From contig DASZWJ010000022.1 in NCBI GenBank assembly GCA_035546635.1, positions 31,387 to 95,386 on the forward strand: a stretch of DNA of 64,000 nt, given 5' to 3'. The position numbers were made by a program, and so were the translations under genes. Origin of the DNA: Gammaproteobacteria bacterium (lineage in GTDB: Bacteria > Pseudomonadota > Gammaproteobacteria > JAURND01). How positions within the stretch are numbered: the stretch's first letter is position 1; the number at the start of each line of letters is the position of its first letter. Positions 8,381 through 18,500 of the stretch are shown here, one piece after another. Under the pieces are notes generated by a model. The model was not told where the DNA came from. It searched no databases and saw only the letters and a list, made by a program, of their open reading frames with translations.

Positions 8381-10453
8381 ATGCTTTCAACAACCTATCA
8401 AAACTGGAAATTGCATATCGACGAAGACCATATCCTATGGCTCAGCATCGATAGAAAGGATTCCGCTGTCAATTCCTTAAACCAGGAAGTTATTCAAGAG
8501 TTTGATGAGATACTAAAGAGCATAGCAGAAGATCCACAACTCGTCGGTGTGGTTATTTCTTCTGCCAAATCATCTGGTTTTATTGCTGGCGCTGATATCG
8601 AACAATTTGTGAAGTTACAAACAGAAACCGAAGCCTTCGAATTAATTCGCCAGGCGCAACTCGTATTTGATAAACTCGAAGCCTTGAAAATTCCCACCGT
8701 TGCCATGATTGAAGGCTTTTGTCTGGGTGGCGGTTTGGAACTCGTACTGGCTTGTCGTTACCGTATCGCCGACGAAGGTCCTAAGACATTATTAGGCGCT
8801 CCAGAAGTGAAATTAGGTTTGCATCCTGGGTGGGGCGGCACTGTGCGCCTGCCCCGCTTGATCGGGGCATTCCCAGCTATGGATTTGAATTTATCCGGCC
8901 GCTCCGTATCTGCCAGAACAGCCGCCAAACTGGGTTTGGTAGATGCCGCCGTTCCCACGCGTCAATTAGCGCGGGCAGCACGTTATTATATATTAAATAA
9001 ACCCCCTAAACATCGCCCATCACTACTACAAGAAATGGCCAGCTATGGCTGGGTCAGACCTTTAGTTGCAAAGATGCTAGATAAAAAATTAGCCGAGAAA
9101 GTAAATCCTGAACATTATCCTGCACCCTATGCCATTGTTAAAAACTGGGTCAAAGACGGTCCTTATGGCAAACGAGCTATGGAAAATGAGGCTAAATCCA
9201 TTGCCCATTTAATGATGACACCCACCAGCCGCAATCTAGTACGGGTATTTTTTCTACAGACCCGGTTGAAAGGTTTAGCCAAAGACGTGCGCTTTAAAGC
9301 CCAGCATGTGCATGTGATAGGCGCAGGCACAATGGGTGGTGATATTGCCGCCTGGTGTGCATTGCGCGGTATGCGTGTCACCTTGCAAGATCGCACCCCG
9401 GAGTTAATTGCGCCAGCCATTAAACGCGCACATGAATTATTTTCAAAAAAACTTAAATTGCCACGTTTAGTGCAAGCCGCCATGGATCGCTTTAACCCAG
9501 ATCTGACCGGTCAAGGCGTCCGCAATGCCGATGTCGTCATAGAAGCCATTTCAGAAAATTTACAAATCAAACAAGCCCTGTACCAGGCCATAGAACCACA
9601 GTTGAAACCCGAAGCGATTTTGGCCACCAACACTTCCAGCTTGCCATTAGATGAATTAAATCAAGTGCTGAAAAATCCTGAACGCCTGGTAGGTATCCAT
9701 TTCTTCAATCCCGTCGCTATGATGCAATTGGTAGAAATCGTCACCGGTGATAAAACCGACCCCGCTATGGCAGATAAAGCCATTGCTTTTGTGCGCAGCA
9801 TTGATCGCTTGCCGTTGCCGGTAAAAAGCCACCCAGGGTTTTTAGTGAATCGCATATTATTACCGTATTTATTAGAAGCTATGCTTATGTTGGAAGAAGG
9901 TATCCCCGCTGCTAATATCGATGCGGCCGCTGTCAAATTCGGTATGCCTATGGGCCCAGTTGAGCTAGCTGACACAGTGGGCTTGGATGTGTGCTTAGCA
10001 ATTGCTGAAATTATGGTAGGCCAGTACGGTAGCGCGGTACCGGAAGGTTTGCGTCAAAAAGTAGCTAAAGGTGAATTGGGGCGTAAATCCGGTCAAGGTT
10101 TTTATAAATTTGCCAATGGTAAGAAGGTCAAGCAGCCTGTAACCGAAGCTGCAATCAGCCCAGCCGTCATCAGTGATCGTTTGATACTGCGTATACTCAA
10201 TGAAGCAGTCGCCTGTTTACGTGAAAAAATTGTTGCCGATGCTGATCTGTTAGATGCCGGTATGATCTTTGGTACGGGCTTTGCACCTTTCAGAGGTGGT
10301 CCATTGCATTATGCGGCGAATCAAGGCATTCCTGTTATTGTGGAACAACTGCAGAATTTACAAGCACAGTATGGCGAGCGTTTTCGTCCAGATTCCGGTT
10401 GGGAATTGTTACAGCAAGATTCGGTCTTAGTCGAGGCTTCTAATGAGCTATAA
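8381..10453 (+). CDS. fadJ: Fatty acid oxidation multifunctional protein FadJ (enoyl-CoA hydratase/3-hydroxyacyl-CoA dehydrogenase)
   Basis: 690 residues. The N-terminal crotonase domain (about 1-280) has the oxyanion-hole segments IAGADIEQF and MIEGFCLGGGLELVLACRYR and the APEVKLGLHPGWGGTVRLPR catalytic region. The NAD-binding Rossmann motif follows (VIGAGTMGGDIAAWCALRG, about residue 310). The 3-hydroxyacyl-CoA dehydrogenase part has NTSSLPLDEL, IHFFNPV and HPGFLVNRIL. It performs hydration and dehydrogenation of enoyl-CoA in beta-oxidation. Length and domain order fit the FadJ/FadB alpha subunit (E. coli FadJ 714). It lies 72 bases after fadI and pairs with it as the usual alpha/beta complex. 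Confidence 0.9.
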   Translation: MLSTTYQNWKLHIDEDHILWLSIDRKDSAVNSLNQEVIQEFDEILKSIAEDPQLVGVVISSAKSSGFIAGADIEQFVKLQTETEAFELIRQAQLVFDKLEALKIPTVAMIEGFCLGGGLELVLACRYRIADEGPKTLLGAPEVKLGLHPGWGGTVRLPRLIGAFPAMDLNLSGRSVSARTAAKLGLVDAAVPTRQLARAARYYILNKPPKHRPSLLQEMASYGWVRPLVAKMLDKKLAEKVNPEHYPAPYAIVKNWVKDGPYGKRAMENEAKSIAHLMMTPTSRNLVRVFFLQTRLKGLAKDVRFKAQHVHVIGAGTMGGDIAAWCALRGMRVTLQDRTPELIAPAIKRAHELFSKKLKLPRLVQAAMDRFNPDLTGQGVRNADVVIEAISENLQIKQALYQAIEPQLKPEAILATNTSSLPLDELNQVLKNPERLVGIHFFNPVAMMQLVEIVTGDKTDPAMADKAIAFVRSIDRLPLPVKSHPGFLVNRILLPYLLEAMLMLEEGIPAANIDAAAVKFGMPMGPVELADTVGLDVCLAIAEIMVGQYGSAVPEGLRQKVAKGELGRKSGQGFYKFANGKKVKQPVTEAAISPAVISDRLILRILNEAVACLREKIVADADLLDAGMIFGTGFAPFRGGPLHYAANQGIPVIVEQLQNLQAQYGERFRPDSGWELLQQDSVLVEASNEL

Positions 10454-10462
10454 CCTTAGCTT

Positions 10463-10553
10463 CTCTGTACTAGACAAAAAATACTGTCATTCCCGCGCGA
10501 AGGCGGGAATGACAGTGCTTTTTTGTAAATGACGTTTTTTGTCTAGTACAGAG
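10463..10553. repeat. 91-bp MITE-like double inverted repeat
   Basis: The outer arms CTCTGTACTAGACAAAAAA (10463-10481) and their exact reverse complement (10535-10553) are 19 bp each. The inner arms CTGTCATTCCCGC (10484-10496) and GCGGGAATGACAG (10503-10515) form a second perfect stem. The right end reappears nearly unchanged at 57995-58008 (TGTCTAGTGCAGAG). It lies just after fadJ and could double as a terminator. No coding capacity. Confidence 0.7.
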
Positions 10554-10700
10554 CTTTAATCTCCACTTCTTCCTTTATTAATATTTTCCTAAGAAACTTC
10601 AATTACTATAACAGTCTGATAAATGGGTACTAGAGCGTGGTTTGAAGAAATGAAACAATCAAAAACATCAAGTTATATTGAAAAATTGCCGGAGTTGTGC

Positions 10701-11663
10701 ATGAAAAAAATAACAACAAAATTAAGAAGCAGCAAAAAGCTCTCAAATACCGGTAGTGCAGCATCTCAAATACTTCCACTATCCCCTCAAGAATATTTAA
10801 AAAAACTCAATACACCAGAAGATAAAGACCCAGCAGATCCATTGGCTATGTTTAAACGTGATCTCCTCACCTGGCTTAAAATCAAAACCCCGAATATCAT
10901 CGAACATAGAATATTCCAAACCTTAAAAACGTTGCTACAAAAAAAATTTCCCACACTCAGCCAAGAAAATCTCCAACACATTTTAACCATTGGACTTAAA
11001 GGAGATTTATACTCCCATGCCATTATTAGCAGTTTTCAAGAGTTGGGAATAACTATCAGTATTGATGAATTTAATGAACTTTTTTTAAGCGCCTTGGCCA
11101 GCGCAGAGTTCAATAACCGTGCAAAAAACTTAAAAGAAACATCGGAAAACTATTCCCGAGGCGTCATCAAATTTGGCTTCCATCTACTACAAGCAGCCAT
11201 TTTCTATGGAAAACAACGCGAATTAATCAATTCGGGTAAACCAGAGATCAATTTAACCACACGCAATGGTCAGGTGCTTATCATTTGTACGTTCAAAGGA
11301 CCTTTGGGTGTACGTAAAAATGGTCCTCCTGCGGTATTTCAGTTAATACCGCTAGAGCAGCCCTTTGAAGTAGAAATGCAATGGACACCCAAAACCGGCT
11401 GGACTTTCCACCTCCCCGACGGGCCCGAATATCAAAAGTTATATGAAAAACTAGGAATAAACGCTTTAGTTAAATTTTCTAGCGTCTATAAAAATGAATT
11501 AATAGGTATTGCCATAGGCTTGTCTTTAGGCGGCCTAGGTTGGTGGCTGCATCAGGATATTGATTTTTCTACGGCAATGGCTTTATTAGCTATAGGTGGG
11601 TTTGCTGTGGTAGTGAGTGGCATTTCCTCCTGTATTAAATATCGTGAAGAGTTGGTAGAATAA
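10701..11663 (+). CDS. Hypothetical protein with C-terminal membrane hairpin, related to the next gene
   Basis: 320 residues from the ATG at 10701, which has a GGAG site 6 bases upstream; an in-frame start at 10623 would add 26 residues without a ribosome site. It is a soluble helical protein for most of its length, then a beta-rich stretch (NGQVLIICTFKGPLGVRKNG), and ends in two hydrophobic segments (ELIGIAIGLSLGGLGWWL and TAMALLAIGGFAVVVSGI) that would form a membrane hairpin. The beta-rich stretch resembles EGSVYIVCT...KPLGGMGKDKK in the next gene, so the two are probably diverged paralogues or share a domain. No family recognised. Late membrane hairpins are frequent in effector-like proteins of intracellular bacteria, but this is only suggestive. 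Confidence 0.65.
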   Translation: MKKITTKLRSSKKLSNTGSAASQILPLSPQEYLKKLNTPEDKDPADPLAMFKRDLLTWLKIKTPNIIEHRIFQTLKTLLQKKFPTLSQENLQHILTIGLKGDLYSHAIISSFQELGITISIDEFNELFLSALASAEFNNRAKNLKETSENYSRGVIKFGFHLLQAAIFYGKQRELINSGKPEINLTTRNGQVLIICTFKGPLGVRKNGPPAVFQLIPLEQPFEVEMQWTPKTGWTFHLPDGPEYQKLYEKLGINALVKFSSVYKNELIGIAIGLSLGGLGWWLHQDIDFSTAMALLAIGGFAVVVSGISSCIKYREELVE

Positions 11664-11739
11664 GGCGATTAATTAATAAAATCTTAATGATTGTATTTTA
11701 TAATAGGAAATATAACGCATATCGTAGGGGGAGCTAGCC

Positions 11740-12855
11740 ATGAGCATAATCGAACACAGACACTTTAAACTGAAAGATCCAAAAGATTTGCAATTTATTG
11801 ATGAAGAGCAGCAAGGGGAGCAAACAGGTTTTGTTACGGTGACTGCCAGCGAAAAGCTAGGAAAAATTGTTGAGGATGTATCACGTGGGGTTTTTGGGAA
11901 GGATTCTCTAGCATTTTCCAAAATAGAAAAAGAGTTGCAAAAATTGGAACAGCGGAGAAGAAATACTCCGAAAAAAACTGATAAGCAAGCTATTGAAAGA
12001 CAAGAGTGTGAATTGATTCGAGGGTATTTATCCCAACGTTGGAAAGTCGATTTTTCTTTAGAAGCTTTAAATTCTCTCGATCAAAAACTTTGGACAACTC
12101 TGGCTAAGACGATAAACACAGTTTGTGCTCAAAATCGCGGTTACTTCCTGCAACCGACAAAATATGACGTAACAATTGGCACATCGGAAGGTTCAGTTTA
12201 TATAGTATGTACGTTGAGTGATTATGTGCAAAAGCCACTTGGTGGTATGGGTAAAGATAAAAAAGTTTCTGGCAATTTGCAGTTAGTTTATCAAGAAAAA
12301 AATAATGCTTTTGTGCCAGTAGGTTATACTTCTACAGGTGAGGTAGCTCACGAATTAGCAACACTGAAAGGTGATCTTGAGGATAAAAAACGCTCAAGCG
12401 AAGAAGTTACTTTAGATCTGACTGTTGCGCCGCCTCCACCTAAACAAAGTTTCTTCGCCAGAGCAGGTGCTTTCTTTTCTGGATGTTGGAGCTTCTTTCG
12501 CCGAAATGATAGAACCAAGCCAATGGCACAGCCTCCATTGGAGCCAGTTGCTCCTGCTGAAACCAAAGCTAAAGATGTAACCTATAAACTATTCTCTGAT
12601 AAGAAGAGAGTTGTAAAAACTTCTCCAGTTATTAGTCAGGCTCATGAAGATAAACCTAAACCGGTTGCGAAACCTTCCTTTATGCAATCAGTTTTTGCGT
12701 GTTTTAAAAGGTCGCCGGCAAAGCCTGTGCAACAGCGGAAGCAGTCTATTTTTAATTCTCCGGTAGCTACGCAGCGGAAACAATCAATAGATAAACCTGA
12801 GGAGAAGCCGACTCTTGCCAGAAGAAGTGATAGTTTTCAGGTAAGTAGCAGCTGA
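11740..12855 (+). CDS. Hypothetical protein with repeated basic C-terminal segments
   Basis: 371 residues. The ribosome site GGGGGAG (11727-11733) fits the ATG at 11740. Residues 1-110 are charged and helical (KIEKELQKLEQRRRNTPKK). The middle has the beta-rich stretch shared with the preceding gene. From about residue 225 it is low-complexity and proline-rich, with two related amphipathic-basic segments (KQSFFARAGAFFSGCWSFFRR and KPSFMQSVFACFKRSP) and a doubled RKQSI motif. The Phe/Trp/Arg-rich segments could be peripheral membrane-binding elements. There is no signal peptide. I do not recognise the family; the build fits a candidate secreted effector, unproven. Confidence 0.65.
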   Translation: MSIIEHRHFKLKDPKDLQFIDEEQQGEQTGFVTVTASEKLGKIVEDVSRGVFGKDSLAFSKIEKELQKLEQRRRNTPKKTDKQAIERQECELIRGYLSQRWKVDFSLEALNSLDQKLWTTLAKTINTVCAQNRGYFLQPTKYDVTIGTSEGSVYIVCTLSDYVQKPLGGMGKDKKVSGNLQLVYQEKNNAFVPVGYTSTGEVAHELATLKGDLEDKKRSSEEVTLDLTVAPPPPKQSFFARAGAFFSGCWSFFRRNDRTKPMAQPPLEPVAPAETKAKDVTYKLFSDKKRVVKTSPVISQAHEDKPKPVAKPSFMQSVFACFKRSPAKPVQQRKQSIFNSPVATQRKQSIDKPEEKPTLARRSDSFQVSSS

Positions 12856-12889
12856 TTAAATATCTATACTTCCTTTTCCCACAAGGAGG

Positions 12890-13012
12890 TTGTTGAATAA
12901 ATTGGGCGACAATCTTTATTGAGTGCTATCCGTCTGAGATCCCGCGATCAAGTCGCGGGATCTCAGGCGGACTGCACTTAGGCATAGGAAACTCTCTTCA
13001 TTTATTCAACAA
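12890..13012. repeat. 123-bp MITE-like element with nested hairpin
   Basis: Terminal inverted repeats TTGTTGAATAAAT (12890-12902) and ATTTATTCAACAA (13000-13012). Inside is a strong stem CCGTCTGAGATCCCGCGA (12930-12947) against TCGCGGGATCTCAGGCGG (12953-12970). The ends resemble the element at 1611-1745. It fills most of the 312-base gap between the gene ending at 12855 and the dehydratase at 13168; no gene is seen in the remainder. Confidence 0.65.
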
Positions 13013-13167
13013 AGCGCCCATCAGGGAAGGGGTAGTGCTACGGCTTTCACTTGTTATTCTTGGCAGTCTCCCATCACATAAAGTATTATCTTCCCAAGCA
13101 AAATATCTACCCATTAAGTTTGATGCCTTTAAGCACATTTAAAGCAAAAAATTGCGAGCCCCTCCCT

Positions 13168-14892
13168 ATGACCCAAAAAACCAAAAAATTCCGTAGCAGT
13201 CATTGGTACGGCAAACTCGACCGTGACGGTTTCATTCATCGCTCCTGGATGAAAAGCCAAGGCTTCCCCGATCATGTCTTTGACGGCCGTCCCGTCATTG
13301 GCATCTGCAATAGCGCTTCCGAACTCAACCCTTGCAATGTCCACCTCTGGGAAGTCGCTGAAGCCGTCAAACGCGGTGTCTGGGAAGCCGGCGGTTTCCC
13401 CTTAGAATTCCCCACCATGTCCCTAGGCGAAACACAAATGCGCCCCACCGCCATGCTGTTCCGCAATTTAATGAGCATGGACGTTGAAGAATCTATCCGC
13501 GCTTATCCCATCGATGGGGTCGTCTTATTAGGCGGATGTGACAAAACCACCCCAGCGCAAATTATGGGGGCTGCCAGTGTCAACCTGCCCAGCCTAGTCA
13601 TTAGCGGCGGCCCGATGTTAAATGGTAAATATCAAGGTAAAGACTTAGGTTCAGGCACGGATGTTTGGCGTTTGAGCGAAGCGGTTCGTGCTGGTGAGAT
13701 GAGTGCCCAGGATTTTTTTGCTGCTGAAGGCTGTATGTCGCGCAGTCACGGCCACTGCAATACCATGGGTACGGCGTCGACCATGACTAATTTATCCGAA
13801 GCCATGGGTCTACAATTAACCGGCTCAGCGGCAATTCCCGCAGTCGATGCGCGCCGCTATCAATCAGCACATAGAGCAGGGCAGCGTATTGTTGAAATGG
13901 TGTATGAAGAATTAAATATTCTCAAAATTATCACACGCAAATCTCTGGAAAACACCATCCGCGTTAATGCGGCCATTGGCGGCTCAACTAACGTCGTCGT
14001 GCATCTTTTGGCTATTGCTGGCCGCGCCGGTATACCATTGACACTAGCAGATTTTGACACCCTAACGCGCGATGTACCGCTGTTGGTGAATTTACAACCC
14101 TCAGGTCAATATTTAATGGAAGATTTTTTCTATGCCGGTGGTTTACCTGCGGTCATAGAAGAATTGGGAGACTTGTTGCATCGTGACGCTTTGACCATCA
14201 CCGGCAAAACCCTTGGCGAAAATGTCAAAGGGGCTAAAATTTATAATGATGAAGTGATTTTTTCTCGCACAAAACCATTGAATCAACACGGTTCCACCGT
14301 GGTTTTAACCGGTAATCTTTGTCCACAAGGTGCTGTCATTAAACGTTCTGCCGCGTCTGAACATTTATTAACTCATCGCGGTCCAGCTTATGTTTTTGAA
14401 ACCATTGAAGAACTAAAAGCGAAAATTGACGATCCAGATTTACCCGTGACCAGCGATAGCATTTTAGTATTGAAAAATTGCGGTCCTAAAGGTTATCCCG
14501 GTATGCCTGAAGTTGGAAACATGCCCATCCCCAAAAAGTTATTGCAACAAGGTAGCACCGATATGGTGCGAATCAGCGATGCCCGTATGAGTGGTACTGC
14601 CTATGGCACGGTAGTGCTGCATATCAGTCCAGAAGCGGCTGTTGGTGGTCCTTTGGCATTGGTGAAAACTGGCGATATGATTAGCCTCGATGTTCAAAAA
14701 CGTAGTTTGCAGTTAGAAGTTACAGATAAAGAATTGGCTAGTCGCCGCGCTAGCTGGCAACCATTAGATTTAGGTTTTAAACGTGGCTATGTGAAATTAT
14801 ATATCGATCATGTCACACAGGCAGATCAGGGAGCTGATTTGGATTTCCTGGTAGGGAGTAGTGGTGATGTTGTAAAGCGGGAATCACATTAA
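13168..14892 (+). CDS. IlvD/Edd family dehydratase (L-arabinonate dehydratase-like)
   Basis: 574 residues. The Fe-S cluster cysteines sit in the contexts expected for the sugar-acid dehydratase branch: NSASELNPCNVHLWEVAE, LLGGCDKTTPAQIMGAASVN and SRSHGHCNTMGTASTM. The C-terminal swivelling domain has DARMSGTAYGTVVLHISPEA with the catalytic Ser. The branch contains L-arabinonate, D-xylonate and related dehydratases as well as dihydroxyacid dehydratase IlvD, and the NPCN motif favours the sugar-acid group. No other arabinose or xylose genes are near, so the substrate is open. The ATG at 13168 is chosen because homologues begin near FRSSHWYG; the longer frame from 13051 adds residues unlike the family. 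Confidence 0.85.
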   Translation: MTQKTKKFRSSHWYGKLDRDGFIHRSWMKSQGFPDHVFDGRPVIGICNSASELNPCNVHLWEVAEAVKRGVWEAGGFPLEFPTMSLGETQMRPTAMLFRNLMSMDVEESIRAYPIDGVVLLGGCDKTTPAQIMGAASVNLPSLVISGGPMLNGKYQGKDLGSGTDVWRLSEAVRAGEMSAQDFFAAEGCMSRSHGHCNTMGTASTMTNLSEAMGLQLTGSAAIPAVDARRYQSAHRAGQRIVEMVYEELNILKIITRKSLENTIRVNAAIGGSTNVVVHLLAIAGRAGIPLTLADFDTLTRDVPLLVNLQPSGQYLMEDFFYAGGLPAVIEELGDLLHRDALTITGKTLGENVKGAKIYNDEVIFSRTKPLNQHGSTVVLTGNLCPQGAVIKRSAASEHLLTHRGPAYVFETIEELKAKIDDPDLPVTSDSILVLKNCGPKGYPGMPEVGNMPIPKKLLQQGSTDMVRISDARMSGTAYGTVVLHISPEAAVGGPLALVKTGDMISLDVQKRSLQLEVTDKELASRRASWQPLDLGFKRGYVKLYIDHVTQADQGADLDFLVGSSGDVVKRESH

Positions 14893-14934
14893 TCGTGATT
14901 TCTATATTCCCTCAAAACTATCAGGATAACAATA

Positions 14935-15420
14935 ATGAAAAAAATATTTCTGCTATTATTTTTTGGATGCTTTGTTCTTGGCGCTTATGCCGAAAGTGAA
15001 ATTGGCATGGTGGTTCATTCTAACGATATGCGAGTTGAGAGTTTGTTAACGTGTAATGGTAGATATGATGTATGGTCGAGTGCTGATGTTAAATCAGGCA
15101 GGTATTTTTCCTATGAGTTAATTAATCAGCGATTAAATGGTGCAACCACGACACATTGTTTCGTGAGCATTTTAGGCCCCAGTGAACTGGGTACTCTAAT
15201 TACAGAAAGCGGTGGGACTGTAGATGTAAATCTGGATCAAGAGCACCGGACAGTCAGTTTTAGCAACCCACAATTTCATTTGGTTAAAGGCATATTTTGG
15301 CGCAATAATGATAATGCTTTGAAGCCAACCATCGGCCACTTCGATTTAACTTTTCCTGCTGTTGGGGTGAGTTTAATTTCTTATGTTGACGATACTGCGG
15401 TATTGGATGGACAGGGTTGA
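14935..15420 (+). CDS. Exported protein of unknown function
   Basis: 161 residues with a clear signal peptide (MKKIFLLLFFGCFVLGAYA, cleavage probably before ES). The mature part of about 140 residues has mixed beta character and two Cys (TCNGRYD and TTHCFVS), which could form a disulphide in the periplasm. No recognised domain. A rho-independent terminator follows directly, so this gene ends a transcript, possibly started at the dehydratase 42 bases upstream. Confidence 0.7.
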   Translation: MKKIFLLLFFGCFVLGAYAESEIGMVVHSNDMRVESLLTCNGRYDVWSSADVKSGRYFSYELINQRLNGATTTHCFVSILGPSELGTLITESGGTVDVNLDQEHRTVSFSNPQFHLVKGIFWRNNDNALKPTIGHFDLTFPAVGVSLISYVDDTAVLDGQG

Positions 15421-15458
15421 AGGTTAGCCTTGTATGCTATCCCGAAAAAGTGATTGCA

Positions 15459-15490
15459 ACAGGGCACGTCAGGTGCCCTGTTCGGTTTTT
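15459..15490 (+). terminator. Rho-independent terminator
   Basis: Stem CAGGGCAC (15460-15467) and GTGCCCTG (15473-15480) with a 5-base loop, extended by flanking A/T pairing, followed by TTCGGTTTTT. It is placed 40-70 bases after the exported-protein gene and before the convergent 1243-residue gene. Confidence 0.8.
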
Positions 15491-15530
15491 AGCCGAAACA
15501 GAATACTGTGCTGAGTGTTATGCAGAAATA

Positions 15531-18500
15531 TTATCCCAATATTAACTCCTGGTTGGTAGGCTGTGGTGTTGTTTGCTCATTGTTAGATGGTTGCTGAATT
15601 TTGGGGTTTGAGGAAGAACTAAGAAATAAAATTTTTTTCTGATGTAAATTTTCAAATGAAAAATTAAATAGCTTTTCTAGACCATCAATCAGCCGAGCTT
15701 TCTCCGTTTCACTGGCTAAAACTTCTAAATTGAATCGAGATAAATGCCGCATTATTTGTTGCAAAATGGGTGCCCGCGTTGGATTTCTATCAAAATAAGT
15801 TTGAAGGATAGCCGTCGTATTTTTTGCAGCTTCCAGGCTCGTCGGAGTAGAGTCTTTACTGGCTTTATCGCGTAACAGGTAGGCTTCATTAAGATGGGTG
15901 AGGTAAACAGTTGCAGCTGCGGTGGCAAAAATTCCCATCTGTATCATTTTAATCAAACTAGAAAAATGATGCTTTATGTAATAATCATCATTTTGAGCAA
16001 AAAGATCACGAAAATATTGTTTAAAATAGTTAAAAACGGTTTCAGGTTTTATCCGCGTAAATTTATTAGAATCCTTGTCTTGTTCATTAAAAACTATGTT
16101 TAATATATCTTTGAAATTAATAGTATATTTTATCAGACGTGGAAAATAATGCATGATATTTTTTGATCGGTTTGGTGGTGCTAGTTCGGCTGGAAAAATT
16201 CCATTCAACAAGCAAAACTCCAATGCTTTTCTGACGTTCCTAGATAATGCAAAATGCAATTTACCATCTTTGAGTTGAATGTCCATAGGAAAACGCGTGA
16301 GTATAAAAGGGTTATAGTTAGGTACATAGTCTGGTGTTGCACCTTGAATATCTGATAGTTTATCTTTACTGTGCTTCAACCCCACACAGTTGCCTTGCTG
16401 AAAAACAATTAAATAACCATACTTTTTGTTAGTAGCTATTCTCACAAATTGTGTTAAATTTTCTTGAGACGTTAAAAAGGCTGAATCAATGTCGCTAGAA
16501 ATATATAGCTTCTCCATTAAAAATACGCTGGCACAAGAAATAATAAACGAGCCGCGTAATTGCAGGTTAATTTCATGCTTTTTAACATCTGAGTCATTTT
16601 TTAGCGTAATTAATCTAATCAATGTTGCTTTTTTCTCGGGGCTAAGTACACTTTGAATGGCATCCTCAGTAAATTCAGCAGGTATAGATTTGCGCATGGG
16701 AATGGTTGCAGGCGGGGCTTTAGATTCTGCTGTTAAGGATTGATCTGCTTTTGCATCTTCTTTAGGATTGGTACTTTCTTTAGGCGGTGCTAGGTTTTTT
16801 GATTTTTCTAGCGCATCGTCTATCAAAATAGCTTTGCTATTGATATCTGTAGATTTTAAAGATGGAGGTGGCGTACTTTCTTGGTTCGAAGTGGAAGCTT
16901 CCTCAGATACATTGGTAGTATTTTCCACAGAATTTTTTTGATTTTTGACGTCATCGCTCGGTAAATTATCTGCAGATAAGCTAGTATCTGCAGTTGGCTT
17001 TTTCCTTGATCCTGTGTTTTTTGTTTTGTTTTTTCGTTCGGTTTTATTGTTTTTATTCAACCGTGGTTTTGTGCTCCGCTTTTTTTTAGGATATTTATAA
17101 GTTTTTGTGGGTACTTCAAGGCTGGTGGGTTCTTGAGGAACAGAATTATCAATGGTTGGAGTTGTGCCAGTCTCAGGGATAGATGGTTTGGGTGGTGTAT
17201 TGGTTGGGGTTAATAACTGCTTTTCATGTGCTACTCTATCAGATAAATCCTGCATATCCTTTTGTGTTTTTCTGATATTTTCGGCCAATTTTTTTGCTGG
17301 ATCAATTTCATCATGCGTTGAGATATATTGCGATATTGACTGCTCCAATTTATTTAATTTTTCTTGATAGGTTCTGAGTGGTGATGTTGTAAAATCCAAT
17401 GAATTAGCTTTGGGTTTATCTTTAGATTCCTTTAATTTCTTTAATTTATCATCGATTTGTGCAGAAAATAGATTTATTTTTTTTGTTAATTGTGTGTAAG
17501 ACGTTTGAATTTGACTCAGCGTTGTAAGTTGGGCATTTAGTGACTTAAAAGCATTAAATAAATCAAGGTGTTCTGTGGTTTTTGTTTTATGTTCTTTGTG
17601 TAATTGAGTAATGCTCTCCTGGCAGGCGGCAGACGCCGCTGAAAAATTACCTAACGCCATGCAAGTTTCTGCCAGAGAAAAAAGCGTCATTGCTTCTTGA
17701 TTTTTTCTAGTTAATTTTAACAGGGATTCATAAGCCGATTTTAAAAATTTTTCATTGCTACGCCCGTGTAATTGTTCAAAGCAGCCACGGATTTGATTCA
17801 CCCTCGCCTGACAACACTCGACGCAAAAAATTATTTTATTGTAGTCTTGTGTTTTTTTAAGCCTAAGTACGAGATTGATAATTTCCATCAAGACCTTAGA
17901 TAAAATAGATATTTTCTCAAGATCATTTTTTAGTTGTAGCTTTGATGGTCCTTTATCATGGATTTTTTTGTATAAAAACGTTAAGCGATCTGTTAGTTGC
18001 TCTATGTGGACTTGAACTTTTGCCACTAGGGGAGAGATGAGATTAAAAAAAATTTCTTCAGGTTTAATGTGTTTTAAAAATCTAATAGTTATTTTAAAGT
18101 TATGGACTGCTGCGCCAAAATCTGAATCTAACTGATCGGTTGCTGTTTTAAACAAATCTAATACTCTTTTTGGCTTGTTTTCCTTGTGAAATTCTCTGGC
18201 TTCTTTTGTCTGCTCATTAAATTCTTTTGAAATATTTTGTGGAGATAAATAAAGAACAATTTCTAAATATAAACTAAGTTTCTCGAAAGCATAGCTAGGA
18301 ATTAATTTTAGTATGTTAAGATAATATTCTTGTATATTGTTATCTAAATTTTTCTTAAGTAACAGAAAGCTTGGTCTCCCTGATTCCCGATTGACTAAAG
18401 ATAACTTTGATTCACACAGTGTTTTAATATTTTTGTTATGCACATGTAATATAGTAATATTGCTTAGAAGCAATTGAATCACACAGTGTTGGTAAAGTTC

